Positions 1-9,233 are shown, numbered from the stretch's first letter. The stretch: 51,937 nucleotides of DNA from Lutibacter sp. (GCA_021647265.1 JAKIVA010000015.1:1-51937); one strand, 5' to 3'. Numbers and translations are program-made. Notes: generated from the letters alone by a model not told the origin.

Positions 1-530
1 CTGCTGCTGTTATTAGTGTTTTGACCTATTTTAGCAGTGCCAGTCAATTACAACAATATTTATTTTGGAGTTTTGGAAGTTTAGGAAATCTTAGTTGGAC
101 AGAAATTAGCGTTCTATTTATTACATTTTTAATAGGAGTTCTACTGGTTACACTTATTATAAAACCTTTAAACAGTTTGCTTTTAGGTGAAAATTATGCA
201 AAAAGTATGGGGGTTAATGTAAAACAAACTCGTAATTTAACACTCATTTCAACCAGTTTATTAACTGGTGTTATCACTGCCTTTTCAGGCCCCATTGCCT
301 TTATAGGCCTAGCAGTTCCTCACCTAACAAAATTAATGTTTAACACATCAAATCATAAAATATTGTTACCAGCTGTTGCCATAAGTGGTGCAATTATTAT
401 GTTAATTTGCGACAGTATTGCTCAATTACCAAATAGTGAATATACACTCCCAATCAATGCCATAACATCCTTATTTGGTGCTCCAATAATAATTTGGTTA
501 TTGGTAAGAAAACGAAAAATAAATTATTAA
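1..530 (+). CDS. FecCD-family ABC transporter permease (5' end outside window)
   Basis: This is the C-terminal part of a permease that carries iron-siderophore, haem or cobalamin across the inner membrane. The reading frame is open from the first bases of the window, so the gene starts upstream and the TTG at 21 is not its start. The visible part has several hydrophobic segments and the family's conserved W-x-x-GSLGNLSW-like loop, followed by the conserved GPIAFIGLAVPHL segment that contacts the ATPase. The stop codon is directly followed by the ATPase gene, which suggests one operon. The substrate cannot be read from this fragment; iron chelates are the usual guess for this family. Confidence 0.9.
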   Translation, partial: AAVISVLTYFSSASQLQQYLFWSFGSLGNLSWTEISVLFITFLIGVLLVTLIIKPLNSLLLGENYAKSMGVNVKQTRNLTLISTSLLTGVITAFSGPIAFIGLAVPHLTKLMFNTSNHKILLPAVAISGAIIMLICDSIAQLPNSEYTLPINAITSLFGAPIIIWLLVRKRKINY

Positions 531-1328
531 TTGAAAGTAGAAAGTAAACATATTATTAAAACCAATAATTTAAGTATTGGATATACTTCAAGAAAAGAAG
601 TAAACACCATAGCTTCAAATCTTAATATTCAATTAGAAAAAGGAAATTTAGTATGTTTATTGGGTGAAAACGGCATAGGTAAATCTACCTTATTAAGAAC
701 CTTAACGAAGGTGCAACCTGCTTTAAATGGCGAAATTTTCATCAATAACCAAAACCTAAATACATTAAACAATCTTTATTTATCTAAATCCCTCAGTTTG
801 GTTTTAACTGAACGGTTGCCCGAAAGTAATTTATCGGTTTTTGAATTGGTTGCTTTAGGAAGACAACCTTATACAAATTGGGTTGGCAAATTAACGGACA
901 ATGATTTGCAATTTATAAATACGGCTCTTGAACAAACAAACACAACACACTTAATACACTCAAAGTACTACGAGTTAAGTGACGGGCAACTACAAAAAGT
1001 GTTAATTGCTAGAGCCTTAGCTCAAAACACCGATTTAATTATTTTAGATGAACCAACTGCACATTTAGATTTGCATCATACTCTTGAAACTTTTACTTTG
1101 TTAAAAAAATTAGCAACAAACTTTAACAAAACAATTATAGTATCTACACATGAAATTAACTTAGCATTACAACTGGCTGATGAATTGTGGCTCATGACTC
1201 CTTCAAATTTTGTTTCAGGAAAAACAGATGAATTGATAGCTAATAATTATATAAATCAACTTTTTGATTCTGATTTAATTCATTTTAACAAAACCTTAAA
1301 ACAGTTTACAATTTCCAACGCTCAATAA
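531..1328 (+). CDS. FecE/BtuD-type ABC transporter ATP-binding protein
   Basis: This is the ATPase that powers the permease encoded just upstream. Residues near 45 carry the Walker A motif GENGIGKST, the signature motif is LSDGQ (usual form LSGGQ), Walker B is LIILDEPT, and the H-loop is STHE. The length of 265 residues is normal for FecE-type subunits. The start is a TTG directly after the permease stop codon, so translation is probably coupled. The periplasmic binding protein and the TonB-dependent receptor must lie outside the window. The substrate is not determined; an iron chelate or cobalamin fits the family. Confidence 0.88.
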   Translation: MKVESKHIIKTNNLSIGYTSRKEVNTIASNLNIQLEKGNLVCLLGENGIGKSTLLRTLTKVQPALNGEIFINNQNLNTLNNLYLSKSLSLVLTERLPESNLSVFELVALGRQPYTNWVGKLTDNDLQFINTALEQTNTTHLIHSKYYELSDGQLQKVLIARALAQNTDLIILDEPTAHLDLHHTLETFTLLKKLATNFNKTIIVSTHEINLALQLADELWLMTPSNFVSGKTDELIANNYINQLFDSDLIHFNKTLKQFTISNAQ

Positions 1329-1360
1329 TTTAATATATTTGAGTAATTTAAATTCTCTAA

Positions 1361-2374
1361 ATGAAAAATTTACTGCTTTTATTCTTTTCATTACTATTTA
1401 TAAATTGCGCAAGTAATTATAGTATTTCAAATTCTTCTACTATTACAGGAGAAACAGCCACTAAATATGCAAACACCATTACTTCTAACGATTTAAATAA
1501 ACTTTTATACACTGTTGCTTCATCTGAATTTGAAGGCAGGGAAACCGGTAAAACAGGTCAGAAAAAAGCTGCTGAATTTCTAAAAAAATTTTATATAGAA
1601 CAGGCCATTACATCTCCATACGGAGGAAATGATTATTTTCAAGCAATTCCAACAGAACACCTAAAACTGGGAGTAAACCCTTCAGAAAATGTAATTGCTT
1701 TTATCAAAGGAAATGAAAAGCCAAACGAAATTATTGTACTATCTGCTCATTATGACCACTTAGGAATAAAAAATGGCAAAACTTATTACGGAGCCGATGA
1801 TGATGGATCTGGAACCGTTGCCGTTTTAGAAATTGCTGAAGCATTTCAAAAAGCAGCTAAAGAAGGAAATGGTCCTAAACGCTCAATTTTATTTTTACAT
1901 GTTACGGGTGAGGAAAAAGGCTTGCTAGGCTCTAAATATTACACAAATTTCCCTATTTTTCCTTTAAAAAACACGGTGGTAGATTTAAATATTGATATGA
2001 TTGGACGTATAGATACGGCTCATACCTTCAATCCTAATTATATTTATGTAATAGGTTCAGATAAATTAAGTACTGAACTTCACCAATTATCAGAAAAAAT
2101 AAATAACAAATTCACAAAATTGAATTTAGATTACACTTATAATAGTGAAGATGACCCTAATCGTTACTACTACCGCTCTGACCATTACAGTTTTGCTAAA
2201 AATAACATCCCTATAATTTTTTATTTCAGCGGAACGCATAAAGACTATCACAAAGCTTCAGACACACCTGATAAAATTAACTATGATATTTTGGCAAAAC
2301 GAACTCAGCTTATTTTTTATACAGCTTGGGAGCTAGCAAACAAAAATACTAGAATTAAAGTTGATAAGCGTTAG
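1361..2374 (+). CDS. M28-family metallopeptidase, lipoprotein
   Basis: This is a zinc-dependent aminopeptidase-like enzyme of family M28, predicted to be lipid-anchored. The N-terminus is a short signal peptide ending in the lipobox LFINC. The metal-binding motifs are in order: SAHYDHLG, GADDDGSGT, TGEEKGLLGS, NIDMIGR, and a final His in HKDYHKASDT. All expected two-zinc ligands therefore appear to be present. The length of 337 residues fits a catalytic domain with no extra modules. It begins 32 bp after the ABC ATPase gene and might be co-transcribed with it, though no functional link is evident. The peptide substrate is unknown. Confidence 0.9.
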   Translation: MKNLLLLFFSLLFINCASNYSISNSSTITGETATKYANTITSNDLNKLLYTVASSEFEGRETGKTGQKKAAEFLKKFYIEQAITSPYGGNDYFQAIPTEHLKLGVNPSENVIAFIKGNEKPNEIIVLSAHYDHLGIKNGKTYYGADDDGSGTVAVLEIAEAFQKAAKEGNGPKRSILFLHVTGEEKGLLGSKYYTNFPIFPLKNTVVDLNIDMIGRIDTAHTFNPNYIYVIGSDKLSTELHQLSEKINNKFTKLNLDYTYNSEDDPNRYYYRSDHYSFAKNNIPIIFYFSGTHKDYHKASDTPDKINYDILAKRTQLIFYTAWELANKNTRIKVDKR

Positions 2375-2426
2375 TTTAGCACTATGTTGGAAGTTAAAAT
2401 TGCAGAATCTTTAAATTCTAAACACA

Positions 2427-3431
2427 TTAATGAATTATTTTAAAAATTAGTTCTTTTAAAATATCTCCACTAGGTAGGGCGTTTGCTCCTACTCCTTTAC
2501 TTTTGACATCAGCTTCACGTAAATAAGCAATAACCTGAGATGTTTTTCTCATGGGGTAATTTTTTGCAGCAGTAATATAATCAGAAACAAAAAAAGGATT
2601 AATTTTTAAGGCTCTAGCTACGCTACTTTTAGATTTATCTTTTAAGCTGTGATAAACTAATATTTGTGTAAACAAACTATTCAGCAAAGATATTGTAACA
2701 ACCATAGGGTTTGCCTTTTGGTTTTGAGCAAAATAATTGATAATCATATTTGCCTTATAAACATTACGCTCACCTATGGCTTTTCTCAGTTCAAAATTGT
2801 TATAATCTTTACTAATTCCTATGTTTTCTTCAATATCTTTAGGTGTTATTGTTGAATTAACAGGTAAAACAACCATTAACTTGTTGAGTTCATTGCTTAT
2901 TTTACTTAAATTGTCTCCCAAAAATTCAACTAACATTAAGGCTGCTTTAGTTTCAATCATATATTTTTTACCTGCTAAAACCCTTCGAATCCATTCGGCA
3001 ATTTGATTTTCATATAATTTTTTACTTTCGTAAACTAAGCCATTTTTTTGAATGGCTTTATATAATTTTTTCCGTTTATCAATTGTTTTATATTTGTAAC
3101 AAATAACTAATACGGTTGAAGGTTGTAAATTCTCAACATATGAAACTAATTTCTCTATACTTCTCGATAAATTTTGTGCTTCTTTGATAATAACAACCTG
3201 ACGCTCTGCCATCATTGGGAATCGTTTGGCATTATCTATTATTTCATCAATAGTAACATCTCTTCCGTACAAAACCATTTGGTTAAACCCTTTCTCCTCT
3301 TCAGTAAGTATATTGTTTTCAATAAATTCTGAAATTTTATCAATATAATAGGGTTCTTCACCCATTAAAAAATAAATAGGTTTAATATTCCTATTTTTAA
3401 TATCAGAAACTATTTTAGTAACGTCACTCAT
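2427..3431 (-). CDS. holA: DNA polymerase III subunit delta
   Basis: HolA is the clamp-loader subunit that opens the beta sliding clamp during replication. The protein has 334 residues, the usual length. It starts with the typical segment IKPIYFLMGEEPYYIDKISE and keeps the family pattern of an AAA-like N-terminal half and a helical C-terminal collar domain. The gene is convergent with the M28 peptidase gene and divergent from the HSDR_N gene, with about 29 bp between the divergent start codons. The pairing of holA with this HSDR_N gene is common in Bacteroidota, as recalled from family knowledge. Confidence 0.93.
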   Translation of the reverse strand: MSDVTKIVSDIKNRNIKPIYFLMGEEPYYIDKISEFIENNILTEEEKGFNQMVLYGRDVTIDEIIDNAKRFPMMAERQVVIIKEAQNLSRSIEKLVSYVENLQPSTVLVICYKYKTIDKRKKLYKAIQKNGLVYESKKLYENQIAEWIRRVLAGKKYMIETKAALMLVEFLGDNLSKISNELNKLMVVLPVNSTITPKDIEENIGISKDYNNFELRKAIGERNVYKANMIINYFAQNQKANPMVVTISLLNSLFTQILVYHSLKDKSKSSVARALKINPFFVSDYITAAKNYPMRKTSQVIAYLREADVKSKGVGANALPSGDILKELIFKIIH

Positions 3432-3460
3432 TTCTTAAAAAAAATTAGCATTTTTGTTAA

Positions 3461-3907
3461 ATGCATTTACTGAATTTACCAACATATAAATTCAAAATCA
3501 AAAATACCAAAAATAAGTACACTATTTTTGATATTGTGAGAAAAAAATATGTGAGTTTAACTCCTGAAGAATGGGTACGCCAACACTTAATTCATTATTT
3601 GGTTGAAGAAAAAAAGTATCCTGTCTCATTAATTGCTATTGAAAAACAGCTAACAATCAATAACTTAACAAAACGAACAGATATTTTGGTTTTTAATTTG
3701 GAAGGAACTCCTGAAATAATTGTTGAATGCAAAGCTCCTTCAATTAAAATTACACAACACACTTTTGATCAAATTGCTCGCTACAATTTAAAATTAAATG
3801 CAAACTACTTAATAGTTTCAAATGGATTAAAACACTATTATTGCAAAATGGATTTTTTAAAAAAAGAATATGTATTTTTAGATACCATTCCTAATTATAA
3901 TTTCTAA
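3461..3907 (+). CDS. HSDR_N-domain (type I restriction R N-terminus-like) protein
   Basis: This is a small stand-alone protein of 148 residues with the nuclease-fold domain found at the N-terminus of type I restriction R subunits (PF13588-like). The PD-(D/E)xK-type core is visible: KRTDILVF supplies an acidic residue and PEIIVECKAP supplies the E-x-K pair. No helicase or methylase gene is nearby, so it is not a restriction system. Its conserved place next to holA suggests a housekeeping DNA role, but the function is not known. The start ATG lies 29 bp from the holA start, so the two genes share a very short divergent promoter region. Confidence 0.85.
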   Translation: MHLLNLPTYKFKIKNTKNKYTIFDIVRKKYVSLTPEEWVRQHLIHYLVEEKKYPVSLIAIEKQLTINNLTKRTDILVFNLEGTPEIIVECKAPSIKITQHTFDQIARYNLKLNANYLIVSNGLKHYYCKMDFLKKEYVFLDTIPNYNF

Positions 3908-3909
3908 AA

Positions 3910-5178
3910 ATGAAAAGAACATATTTAAAAAAAATATTCATCTCTTTAATTATAATAATTATTGGTATTTATTTAATCCCCGCTCCAAAAGCTACTTTTT
4001 TTGAATTATATCCTATAAATGACCTCTATTCTCAAAGTTTAAAAAACTTTCAAGCCAAGCCAACAAAAGAAGTTACTATTAATGGTATAAAATGGATTTA
4101 TTATGTTGGAGGAAACGCTCCAAAAACAATTCTTTTCATCCACGGAATGGGTGGTGCTTACGATTTATGGTGGCAACAAATTATTGAATTTGAAAAATCT
4201 TATAAAGTTATTAGCTATACGTTGCCTGAAGATATAAATTCACTTCAAAAAACTTCTGATGGAATTTTAAAAATTTTAGAGACTGAAAAAATTGATACAT
4301 TTTATGTTGTTGGGACTTCTATGGGAGGGTATATTGCACAATATTTAGTTTCTACCATACCAAACAGCATAGAAAAAGTTGTTTTTGGAAATACCTTTCC
4401 ACCAAATAATTTAATAGCCAAAGAAAACAAAACGAAAGGTAAAATACTACCCTTTTTACCAGAAATAGTAATTTCAAAATTGGGTGAAAAAACCTTAGAT
4501 AAAAAGATAATTCCAGCTGCTAAAAACTCTAAATTATTAAAAGCTTTTTTAGTTAGTTTACCTTTTAGTAAAAAACAATTTATAAATAGGTATAACATTG
4601 TAATTGACAGATTTACAATGACCCCTTCTAAATATAATATTAAACGCATTCCAAAATTAATTATTGAAGCTGATAATGATCCGCTTATACAACCCCAATT
4701 ACAACAACAACTAAAAAAACTTTATAAGAATGCTAGCGTTTATACTTTTCACAATGAAGGACATTTTCCTTATATAAATGCTTCTAAGGAATACAATAAG
4801 GTATTGTGGCAGTTTTTTAATACCGGAAACGGAAATGTATTTACTGCTGTAGAAAAAACCATTGAAAATTATTTTGAAGGTAGAAAAAATGCGAATTTAA
4901 AACAATTACAACTCGCTTTTTCTGAAAAGGCAAATTTGTACACATTCCAAAATAATAATGTATTGGTAATTCCTATTGAAAACTATTACAAAAAAGTATT
5001 ATTTGATGGTATTCAACAGGTCAATACTTTTATCTTAGATGGAGATATCACGGGAAATTTAGCCAGTTTTAAGACTAAATTTGAATATCCTAAAAAATCA
5101 TATACGGATTATTTAACCTTACTTAAAACTGATAACGGTTGGAAAATAATAAGTAAAACTTTTACAAAAACTAACTAG
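3910..5178 (+). CDS. Membrane-anchored alpha/beta hydrolase with C-terminal NTF2-like domain
   Basis: Residues about 8-24 form one hydrophobic segment that is either an uncleaved anchor or a signal peptide. The middle part is an alpha/beta hydrolase: oxyanion region FIHGMGG, nucleophile elbow GTSMGG (near residue 140), a late Asp in EADNDPL and the catalytic His in NEGHFPY. After about residue 305 the protein continues for roughly 115 residues. This tail resembles a SnoaL or lumazine-binding-like NTF2 domain and ends in the typical pattern DYLTLLKTDNGWKIISKTF. The fusion is unusual. The gene starts two bases after the preceding stop and overlaps the next gene by one base, so the three form a unit. 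The substrate is unknown. Confidence 0.8.
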   Translation: MKRTYLKKIFISLIIIIIGIYLIPAPKATFFELYPINDLYSQSLKNFQAKPTKEVTINGIKWIYYVGGNAPKTILFIHGMGGAYDLWWQQIIEFEKSYKVISYTLPEDINSLQKTSDGILKILETEKIDTFYVVGTSMGGYIAQYLVSTIPNSIEKVVFGNTFPPNNLIAKENKTKGKILPFLPEIVISKLGEKTLDKKIIPAAKNSKLLKAFLVSLPFSKKQFINRYNIVIDRFTMTPSKYNIKRIPKLIIEADNDPLIQPQLQQQLKKLYKNASVYTFHNEGHFPYINASKEYNKVLWQFFNTGNGNVFTAVEKTIENYFEGRKNANLKQLQLAFSEKANLYTFQNNNVLVIPIENYYKKVLFDGIQQVNTFILDGDITGNLASFKTKFEYPKKSYTDYLTLLKTDNGWKIISKTFTKTN

Positions 5179-6173
5179 TGAAAATAGCCATCGTCATATT
5201 AAACTGGAACGGTAAAAAATTACTCGAAAAATTTATTCCTTCAATTGTGGAACAAAGCAACTTACCTAACGTAGAAATAGTTGTTGCAGACAATGCCTCT
5301 ACAGATGATTCTGTAAGATTTATTCAAGAAAACTACCCAACTATTAGAATAGTTAGCAATAAGATAAATGGAGGTTATGCAAAAGGATACAATGATGCTT
5401 TACAAAATATTGATGCTGATATTTACGGATTGGTAAATTCAGATATTGAAGTTACTGAAGGTTGGTTAAGCCCAATTATTTCTACGTTTAAAAAAGAACC
5501 TAAAACAGCTATTATTCAACCTAAAATACTAGATTATAAAAATAAATCTAAGTTTGAATACGCTGGTGCAGCAGGTGGATTTATTGACAAATATGGATAT
5601 CCGTATTGTAGAGGAAGAATTTTCTCAGATTTAGAAACAGATTACAAACAATACGATGACATTATTGATATATTTTGGGCGTCTGGAGCTTGCTTTTTTA
5701 TTCGTTCTAAAGTTTTTAATGAGTTACAAGGTTTTGATGAAGATTATTTTGCTCATCAAGAAGAAATAGACTTGTGTTGGCGTGCAAAAAATCTTCAAAA
5801 AAACATTAAATATGTTGGTAGTTCAACTGTATATCACGTTGGAGGAGCTACTTTGAAGGAAGAAAGTCCACGTAAAACTTTTTTAAATTTCAGAAATAGT
5901 TTATTCACACTTGTAAAAAACACGCCTAAAAACAACCTATTTTTAATTATTTTTTCACGTTTATTACTCGATGGAATTGCAGGAGTTAAATTTTTAGCTG
6001 AGTTAAAACCCAAACATACAATTGCAATAATTAAAGCTCATTTTAATTTTTACTCTTATTTAACCAAAATGGCAGGAAAAAGAAGAGGGTTTCAAAAAAG
6101 TGATTATTACACAGTAAGAAGTATTGTGTGGAAGTATTATATAGAGAGAAAAAAAACTTTTAAAGATCTTTAA
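5178..6173 (+). CDS. Family 2 glycosyltransferase
   Basis: This is a GT-A fold glycosyltransferase of family 2, about the size of rhamnosyltransferase-like enzymes (331 residues). The N-terminus has VILNWNGKKLL and ADNASTDDS. The nucleotide-binding acidic motif is NSDIEV, and the acceptor-side motif is FAHQEEIDLCWRA. It acts on the cytoplasmic face, probably adding a sugar to a surface glycan. Translation starts at a GTG that overlaps the upstream stop codon by one base, which indicates translational coupling. No other glycan genes are nearby, so the acceptor is not known. Confidence 0.88.
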   Translation: MKIAIVILNWNGKKLLEKFIPSIVEQSNLPNVEIVVADNASTDDSVRFIQENYPTIRIVSNKINGGYAKGYNDALQNIDADIYGLVNSDIEVTEGWLSPIISTFKKEPKTAIIQPKILDYKNKSKFEYAGAAGGFIDKYGYPYCRGRIFSDLETDYKQYDDIIDIFWASGACFFIRSKVFNELQGFDEDYFAHQEEIDLCWRAKNLQKNIKYVGSSTVYHVGGATLKEESPRKTFLNFRNSLFTLVKNTPKNNLFLIIFSRLLLDGIAGVKFLAELKPKHTIAIIKAHFNFYSYLTKMAGKRRGFQKSDYYTVRSIVWKYYIERKKTFKDL

Positions 6174-6187
6174 TTTCAGTTTTCACA

Positions 6188-6805
6188 CTAAAAATTAATA
6201 CTTCCTTTACCTTCACGGAGTACTGTTATTTCGTCATCAGACAAATCAATAATTGTAGAAGGAATATTACCTCCGTAACCACCATCAATTACAATATCGA
6301 CTCTAGACTCCCATTTTTCAAAAATTAATTCAGGGTCTGTAGTATATTCTATTAAATCATCTTCATCGTAAATAGATGTTGATACAATTGGATTTCCTAA
6401 TTTCTTAACCAATTCTCTAATAATCATATTATCAGGAATTCTGATTCCTACTGTTTTTTTATTTTTAAATACTTTAGGTAGTTTATTATTTCCTGGTAAA
6501 ATAAATGTGTAAGGCCCAGGCAACGTTTTTTTTAATATTTTATAAGTTCGTGTATCTATTTGTTTTATATAATCTGACAGAGTACTTAAATCATAACAAA
6601 TAAATGAAAAATTGGCTTTATCTAATTTTATGTTTTTAATTTTAGCTACTTTCCCCATAGCTTTTACGTTGGTAATATCACAACCAATACCATAAACGGT
6701 ATCTGTAGGGTAAATAATTAATCCTCCTTTTTTTAAAATTTCAACAACTTTATCTATTTCACGCTCATTAGGATTTTCTTCATAAATTTTTACAAATTGT
6801 GCCAT
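6188..6805 (-). CDS. tsaC: L-threonylcarbamoyladenylate synthase (Sua5/YciO/YrdC family)
   Basis: The family makes threonylcarbamoyl-AMP from threonine, bicarbonate and ATP, the first step of t6A formation at position 37 of tRNAs that read ANN codons. The conserved beginning is visible: the segment GGLIIYPTDTVYGIGCD, then KNIKLDKANFSFIC, and later GIRIPDN. At 205 residues this is the short TsaC/YciO form without the Sua5 C-terminal domain. A YciO paralogue of less certain activity is possible. A terminator on one side and a TAnnTTTG box close to the start suggest a single-gene transcript. Confidence 0.85.
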   Translation of the reverse strand: MAQFVKIYEENPNEREIDKVVEILKKGGLIIYPTDTVYGIGCDITNVKAMGKVAKIKNIKLDKANFSFICYDLSTLSDYIKQIDTRTYKILKKTLPGPYTFILPGNNKLPKVFKNKKTVGIRIPDNMIIRELVKKLGNPIVSTSIYDEDDLIEYTTDPELIFEKWESRVDIVIDGGYGGNIPSTIIDLSDDEITVLREGKGSINF

Positions 6806-6825
6806 TTTACAATCTTATTTTAAAA

Positions 6826-6833
6826 CAAATATA
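6826..6833 (-). promoter_or_regulatory. Putative -7 box for tsaC
   Basis: On the minus strand the eight bases read TATATTTG, a full match to the Bacteroidota -7 consensus TAnnTTTG. The box is about 20 bp upstream of the tsaC start codon and just beyond the terminator of the two-component operon. A TTG lies 23 bp further upstream, at the wide limit of the usual spacing. Confidence 0.5.
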
Positions 6834-6849
6834 ACTTTTTGATATAAAA

Positions 6850-6869
6850 AAACCTGCAAAAGCAGGTTT
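6850..6869 (-). terminator. Intrinsic terminator after rprY-like gene
   Basis: A hairpin with 8-bp arms (AAACCTGC / GCAGGTTT on the plus strand) and a 4-base loop is followed, in the minus-strand direction, by a run of T. It lies seven bases beyond the response-regulator stop codon. Confidence 0.85.
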
Positions 6870-6876
6870 AAATTTT

Positions 6877-7572
6877 CTATTTCTCAATAAGCCTAAATCC
6901 TTCTCCGTGAATATTTATTATTTCTACATTTTCATCTAATTTTAAATATTTACGAAGTTTTGCAATATATACATCCATACTTCGTGAGGTAAAATAATTA
7001 TCATCACGCCAAATTTTGGTTAGTGCTAATTCTCGTGGCATCAAATCATTTTTATGTAATGTCAACATTTTCAACAACTTACTTTCTTTAGGTGATAGTT
7101 TTTGGGGTTCACCTCCTTTGTAAGATAAATGTCTAAGTTTTGAATTAAAATTAAAATCTCCAATTTTAAATTCAAAAACTTCTTCTTCCTTATTTTTGTC
7201 TCCTTCTTTACGCTGCATAATAGCTTTAATCTTGTATAATAAGACTTCAGAATCAAAGGGTTTATTTAAGTAATCGTCAGCTCCTGCCTGATAACCTTTT
7301 AACACATCTTCTCTCATCGTTTTTGCTGTTAAAAATATAATGGGTATATCAGCATTCGTACTTCTAATGTCTTTAGCTAATGAAAAACCATCTTTTCTAG
7401 GCATCATTACATCTAAAATACACAAATCATAATCATCATTTTTAAACATAATAAGTCCTTCTAACCCATCAATTGCAAGTGTTACATTGTAGTCGTTCAA
7501 CGTCAAATAATCTTTTAGAACCGTACCAAAATTTGGATCATCTTCTACTAATAAAATTCTTTTGTTTTCCAT
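6877..7572 (-). CDS. rprY: OmpR/RprY-family response regulator
   Basis: This DNA-binding response regulator has a receiver domain (residues about 1-120) and a winged-helix effector domain (about 135-231). The phospho-acceptor Asp is in CILDVMMPRKDG near residue 54, the conserved Thr in IIFLTAKT, and the Lys in NKPFDSE. The C-terminal helix-turn-helix contains SMDVYIAKLRKYL. It lies 12 bp downstream of its histidine kinase gene and ends at a clear terminator. The RprXY name is given by family resemblance. Phased TTAAC repeats upstream of the operon are a candidate autoregulatory site. Confidence 0.88.
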   Translation of the reverse strand: MENKRILLVEDDPNFGTVLKDYLTLNDYNVTLAIDGLEGLIMFKNDDYDLCILDVMMPRKDGFSLAKDIRSTNADIPIIFLTAKTMREDVLKGYQAGADDYLNKPFDSEVLLYKIKAIMQRKEGDKNKEEEVFEFKIGDFNFNSKLRHLSYKGGEPQKLSPKESKLLKMLTLHKNDLMPRELALTKIWRDDNYFTSRSMDVYIAKLRKYLKLDENVEIINIHGEGFRLIEK

Positions 7573-7584
7573 TTTTCTTAAATT

Positions 7585-9153
7585 TTAAATCAAGGGTAAT
7601 TTTATGATAAAAGTGCTACCTACTCCTTTTTCACTTTCAACAGAAATTTCACCTTGATGAATTTCAATTATTTTTTTTACGTATGAAAGTCCTAAACCAT
7701 GTCCTTTCACATTATGAATATTTCCTCTTTCTTCTCTATAAAACTTTTTAAAGATATTTTTTTGAACACTTTTGCTCATTCCAATACCATTATCTTTAAT
7801 TCTAATAATTATGCTTTTATTTGTATTTTCAGTTGAAACATTAATTTTAGGAACTTCATTAGAATATTTTATTGCATTATCTAACATATTTACAATTACA
7901 TTAGTAATATGAAATTCGTTAGCCAATATTTCAGTATCGTATGCTTTTAAATCTAATTTAATGAAACCTCCTTTATCTTTAATTAATAAATCAACGTGTG
8001 TTACAGCTTCTTCTAATATGTCGTGAATATCTACTTTTTCCTTACTAACGTCTAACTGGTTTTTTTCTAGTTTAGAAATTCTCAATACATTTTCAACCTG
8101 TGCATGCATACGTTTATTTTCATCTCTAATCATTTTCACATAACGCAACACCTTTTCTTTCTCTCCTATTATTTTAGGGTTTTTAATAGCGTCTAATGCT
8201 AAATTTATAGTTGCAATTGGTGTTTTAAATTCATGTGTCATATTATTAATAAAATCTGTTTTTATTTCAGAAATTTGCTTTTGTTTAACCAATTGATACA
8301 AGGCACTAACAAATGCTAAAATTATAATGAGAATAAAAAAAGCAGACAGTGTTAATATTTTATAAATTGAAGATAGTATAAAATTTTTCTTTTCAGGAAA
8401 TGTTACATATAACTGAAAATTACTGTTTCCATCTTCATCGGCAAACATAGGCACTTTATAACTTTTGCCAGCTTCTTTTCTAAAATAGCCTGATTTTACC
8501 TGTGTTGCCAATCCGTTACTATAAATTCCATATTTAAAATCGGTGTCAATTCCTCTACTTTTAAGTTCATTGTTTAATCTGTACGAAATTTCTTTATTAC
8601 TCACTCTTTTATGAATAGGTAATCTACTTGTATAAACATCAAATTGACGCTCTAAATACGATTTTTCAGCACCTTCAAATCTCCCAACTTTAATATAGCG
8701 TTCCTCAGGTGGGTTAATTCCATCAATATCTTTATCAAAATTTTGATCCTTTACAATTACAATTTCCTCCTTACTAAAAATTTCTTTAAAGTTTATAGAA
8801 TCATTTTCAAAGAACTCTGTTGGTACTTTATAGTTTTGCTCAATTATACTTTGAGAGTATGTAAATTTTTCATTATTCGTTGTATCTATTTTCTCGTAAA
8901 TAAACTTTCGAATATCTGATGCTTTAAATTTTTCACCTTCTCTATAAATCTCCGATAACTTTAAATAAAAATCTTCAAATTCACGCTGTTTTATATCTTC
9001 TGAAACTTTTGCAAGTGCAAATCTTACATTAGAAGTAAATTGTGCTTCAGTAATTTGTATGGTGTTTTTTATCCAAAAAACTTGAACAGAAATAATACCT
9101 ATTAAAGCAATACTCATTAAAACAATAATGAGTACAAACACCTTCTTTCCCAT
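7585..9153 (-). CDS. Membrane sensor histidine kinase (RprX-like)
   Basis: This is the partner kinase of the downstream response regulator. It has a transmembrane segment at residues about 6-27, a roughly 230-residue extracytoplasmic sensing region, and a second membrane segment near 262-285. The dimerisation domain carries the phospho-accepting His in NNMTHEFKTPIAT. The ATPase domain has an N box (NMLDNAIKYS), G1 (KDNGIGMS), F box and G2 (GHGLGLSYV). There is no HAMP-like linker of note. The length of 522 residues is normal for this Bacteroidota group. The signal is not known. Confidence 0.9.
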   Translation of the reverse strand: MGKKVFVLIIVLMSIALIGIISVQVFWIKNTIQITEAQFTSNVRFALAKVSEDIKQREFEDFYLKLSEIYREGEKFKASDIRKFIYEKIDTTNNEKFTYSQSIIEQNYKVPTEFFENDSINFKEIFSKEEIVIVKDQNFDKDIDGINPPEERYIKVGRFEGAEKSYLERQFDVYTSRLPIHKRVSNKEISYRLNNELKSRGIDTDFKYGIYSNGLATQVKSGYFRKEAGKSYKVPMFADEDGNSNFQLYVTFPEKKNFILSSIYKILTLSAFFILIIILAFVSALYQLVKQKQISEIKTDFINNMTHEFKTPIATINLALDAIKNPKIIGEKEKVLRYVKMIRDENKRMHAQVENVLRISKLEKNQLDVSKEKVDIHDILEEAVTHVDLLIKDKGGFIKLDLKAYDTEILANEFHITNVIVNMLDNAIKYSNEVPKINVSTENTNKSIIIRIKDNGIGMSKSVQKNIFKKFYREERGNIHNVKGHGLGLSYVKKIIEIHQGEISVESEKGVGSTFIIKLPLI

Positions 9154-9192
9154 TGTTCAAAATTAAACTTTTAATAGTAATTATGTTAAAAT

Positions 9193-9227
9193 TTAACGCA
9201 AGTTAACAATAAATTGAATATTTTAAC
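9193..9227. promoter_or_regulatory. Helically phased TTAAC repeats upstream of the kinase operon
   Basis: TTAAC occurs at 9193-9197, 9203-9207 and 9223-9227, so the copies are offset by 10 and 20 bp, one and two helical turns. They sit 40-75 bp upstream of the kinase start codon. OmpR-family regulators usually bind direct repeats on one face of the helix, so this is a candidate site for the RprY-like regulator. The DNA is very A+T-rich, so chance is a real alternative. Confidence 0.4.
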
Positions 9228-9233
9228 ATTTTT

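Noticed and set aside
3461..3907. Restriction-modification system
   Set aside because: Only a single HSDR_N-type domain is present; no methylase, specificity or helicase gene is nearby.
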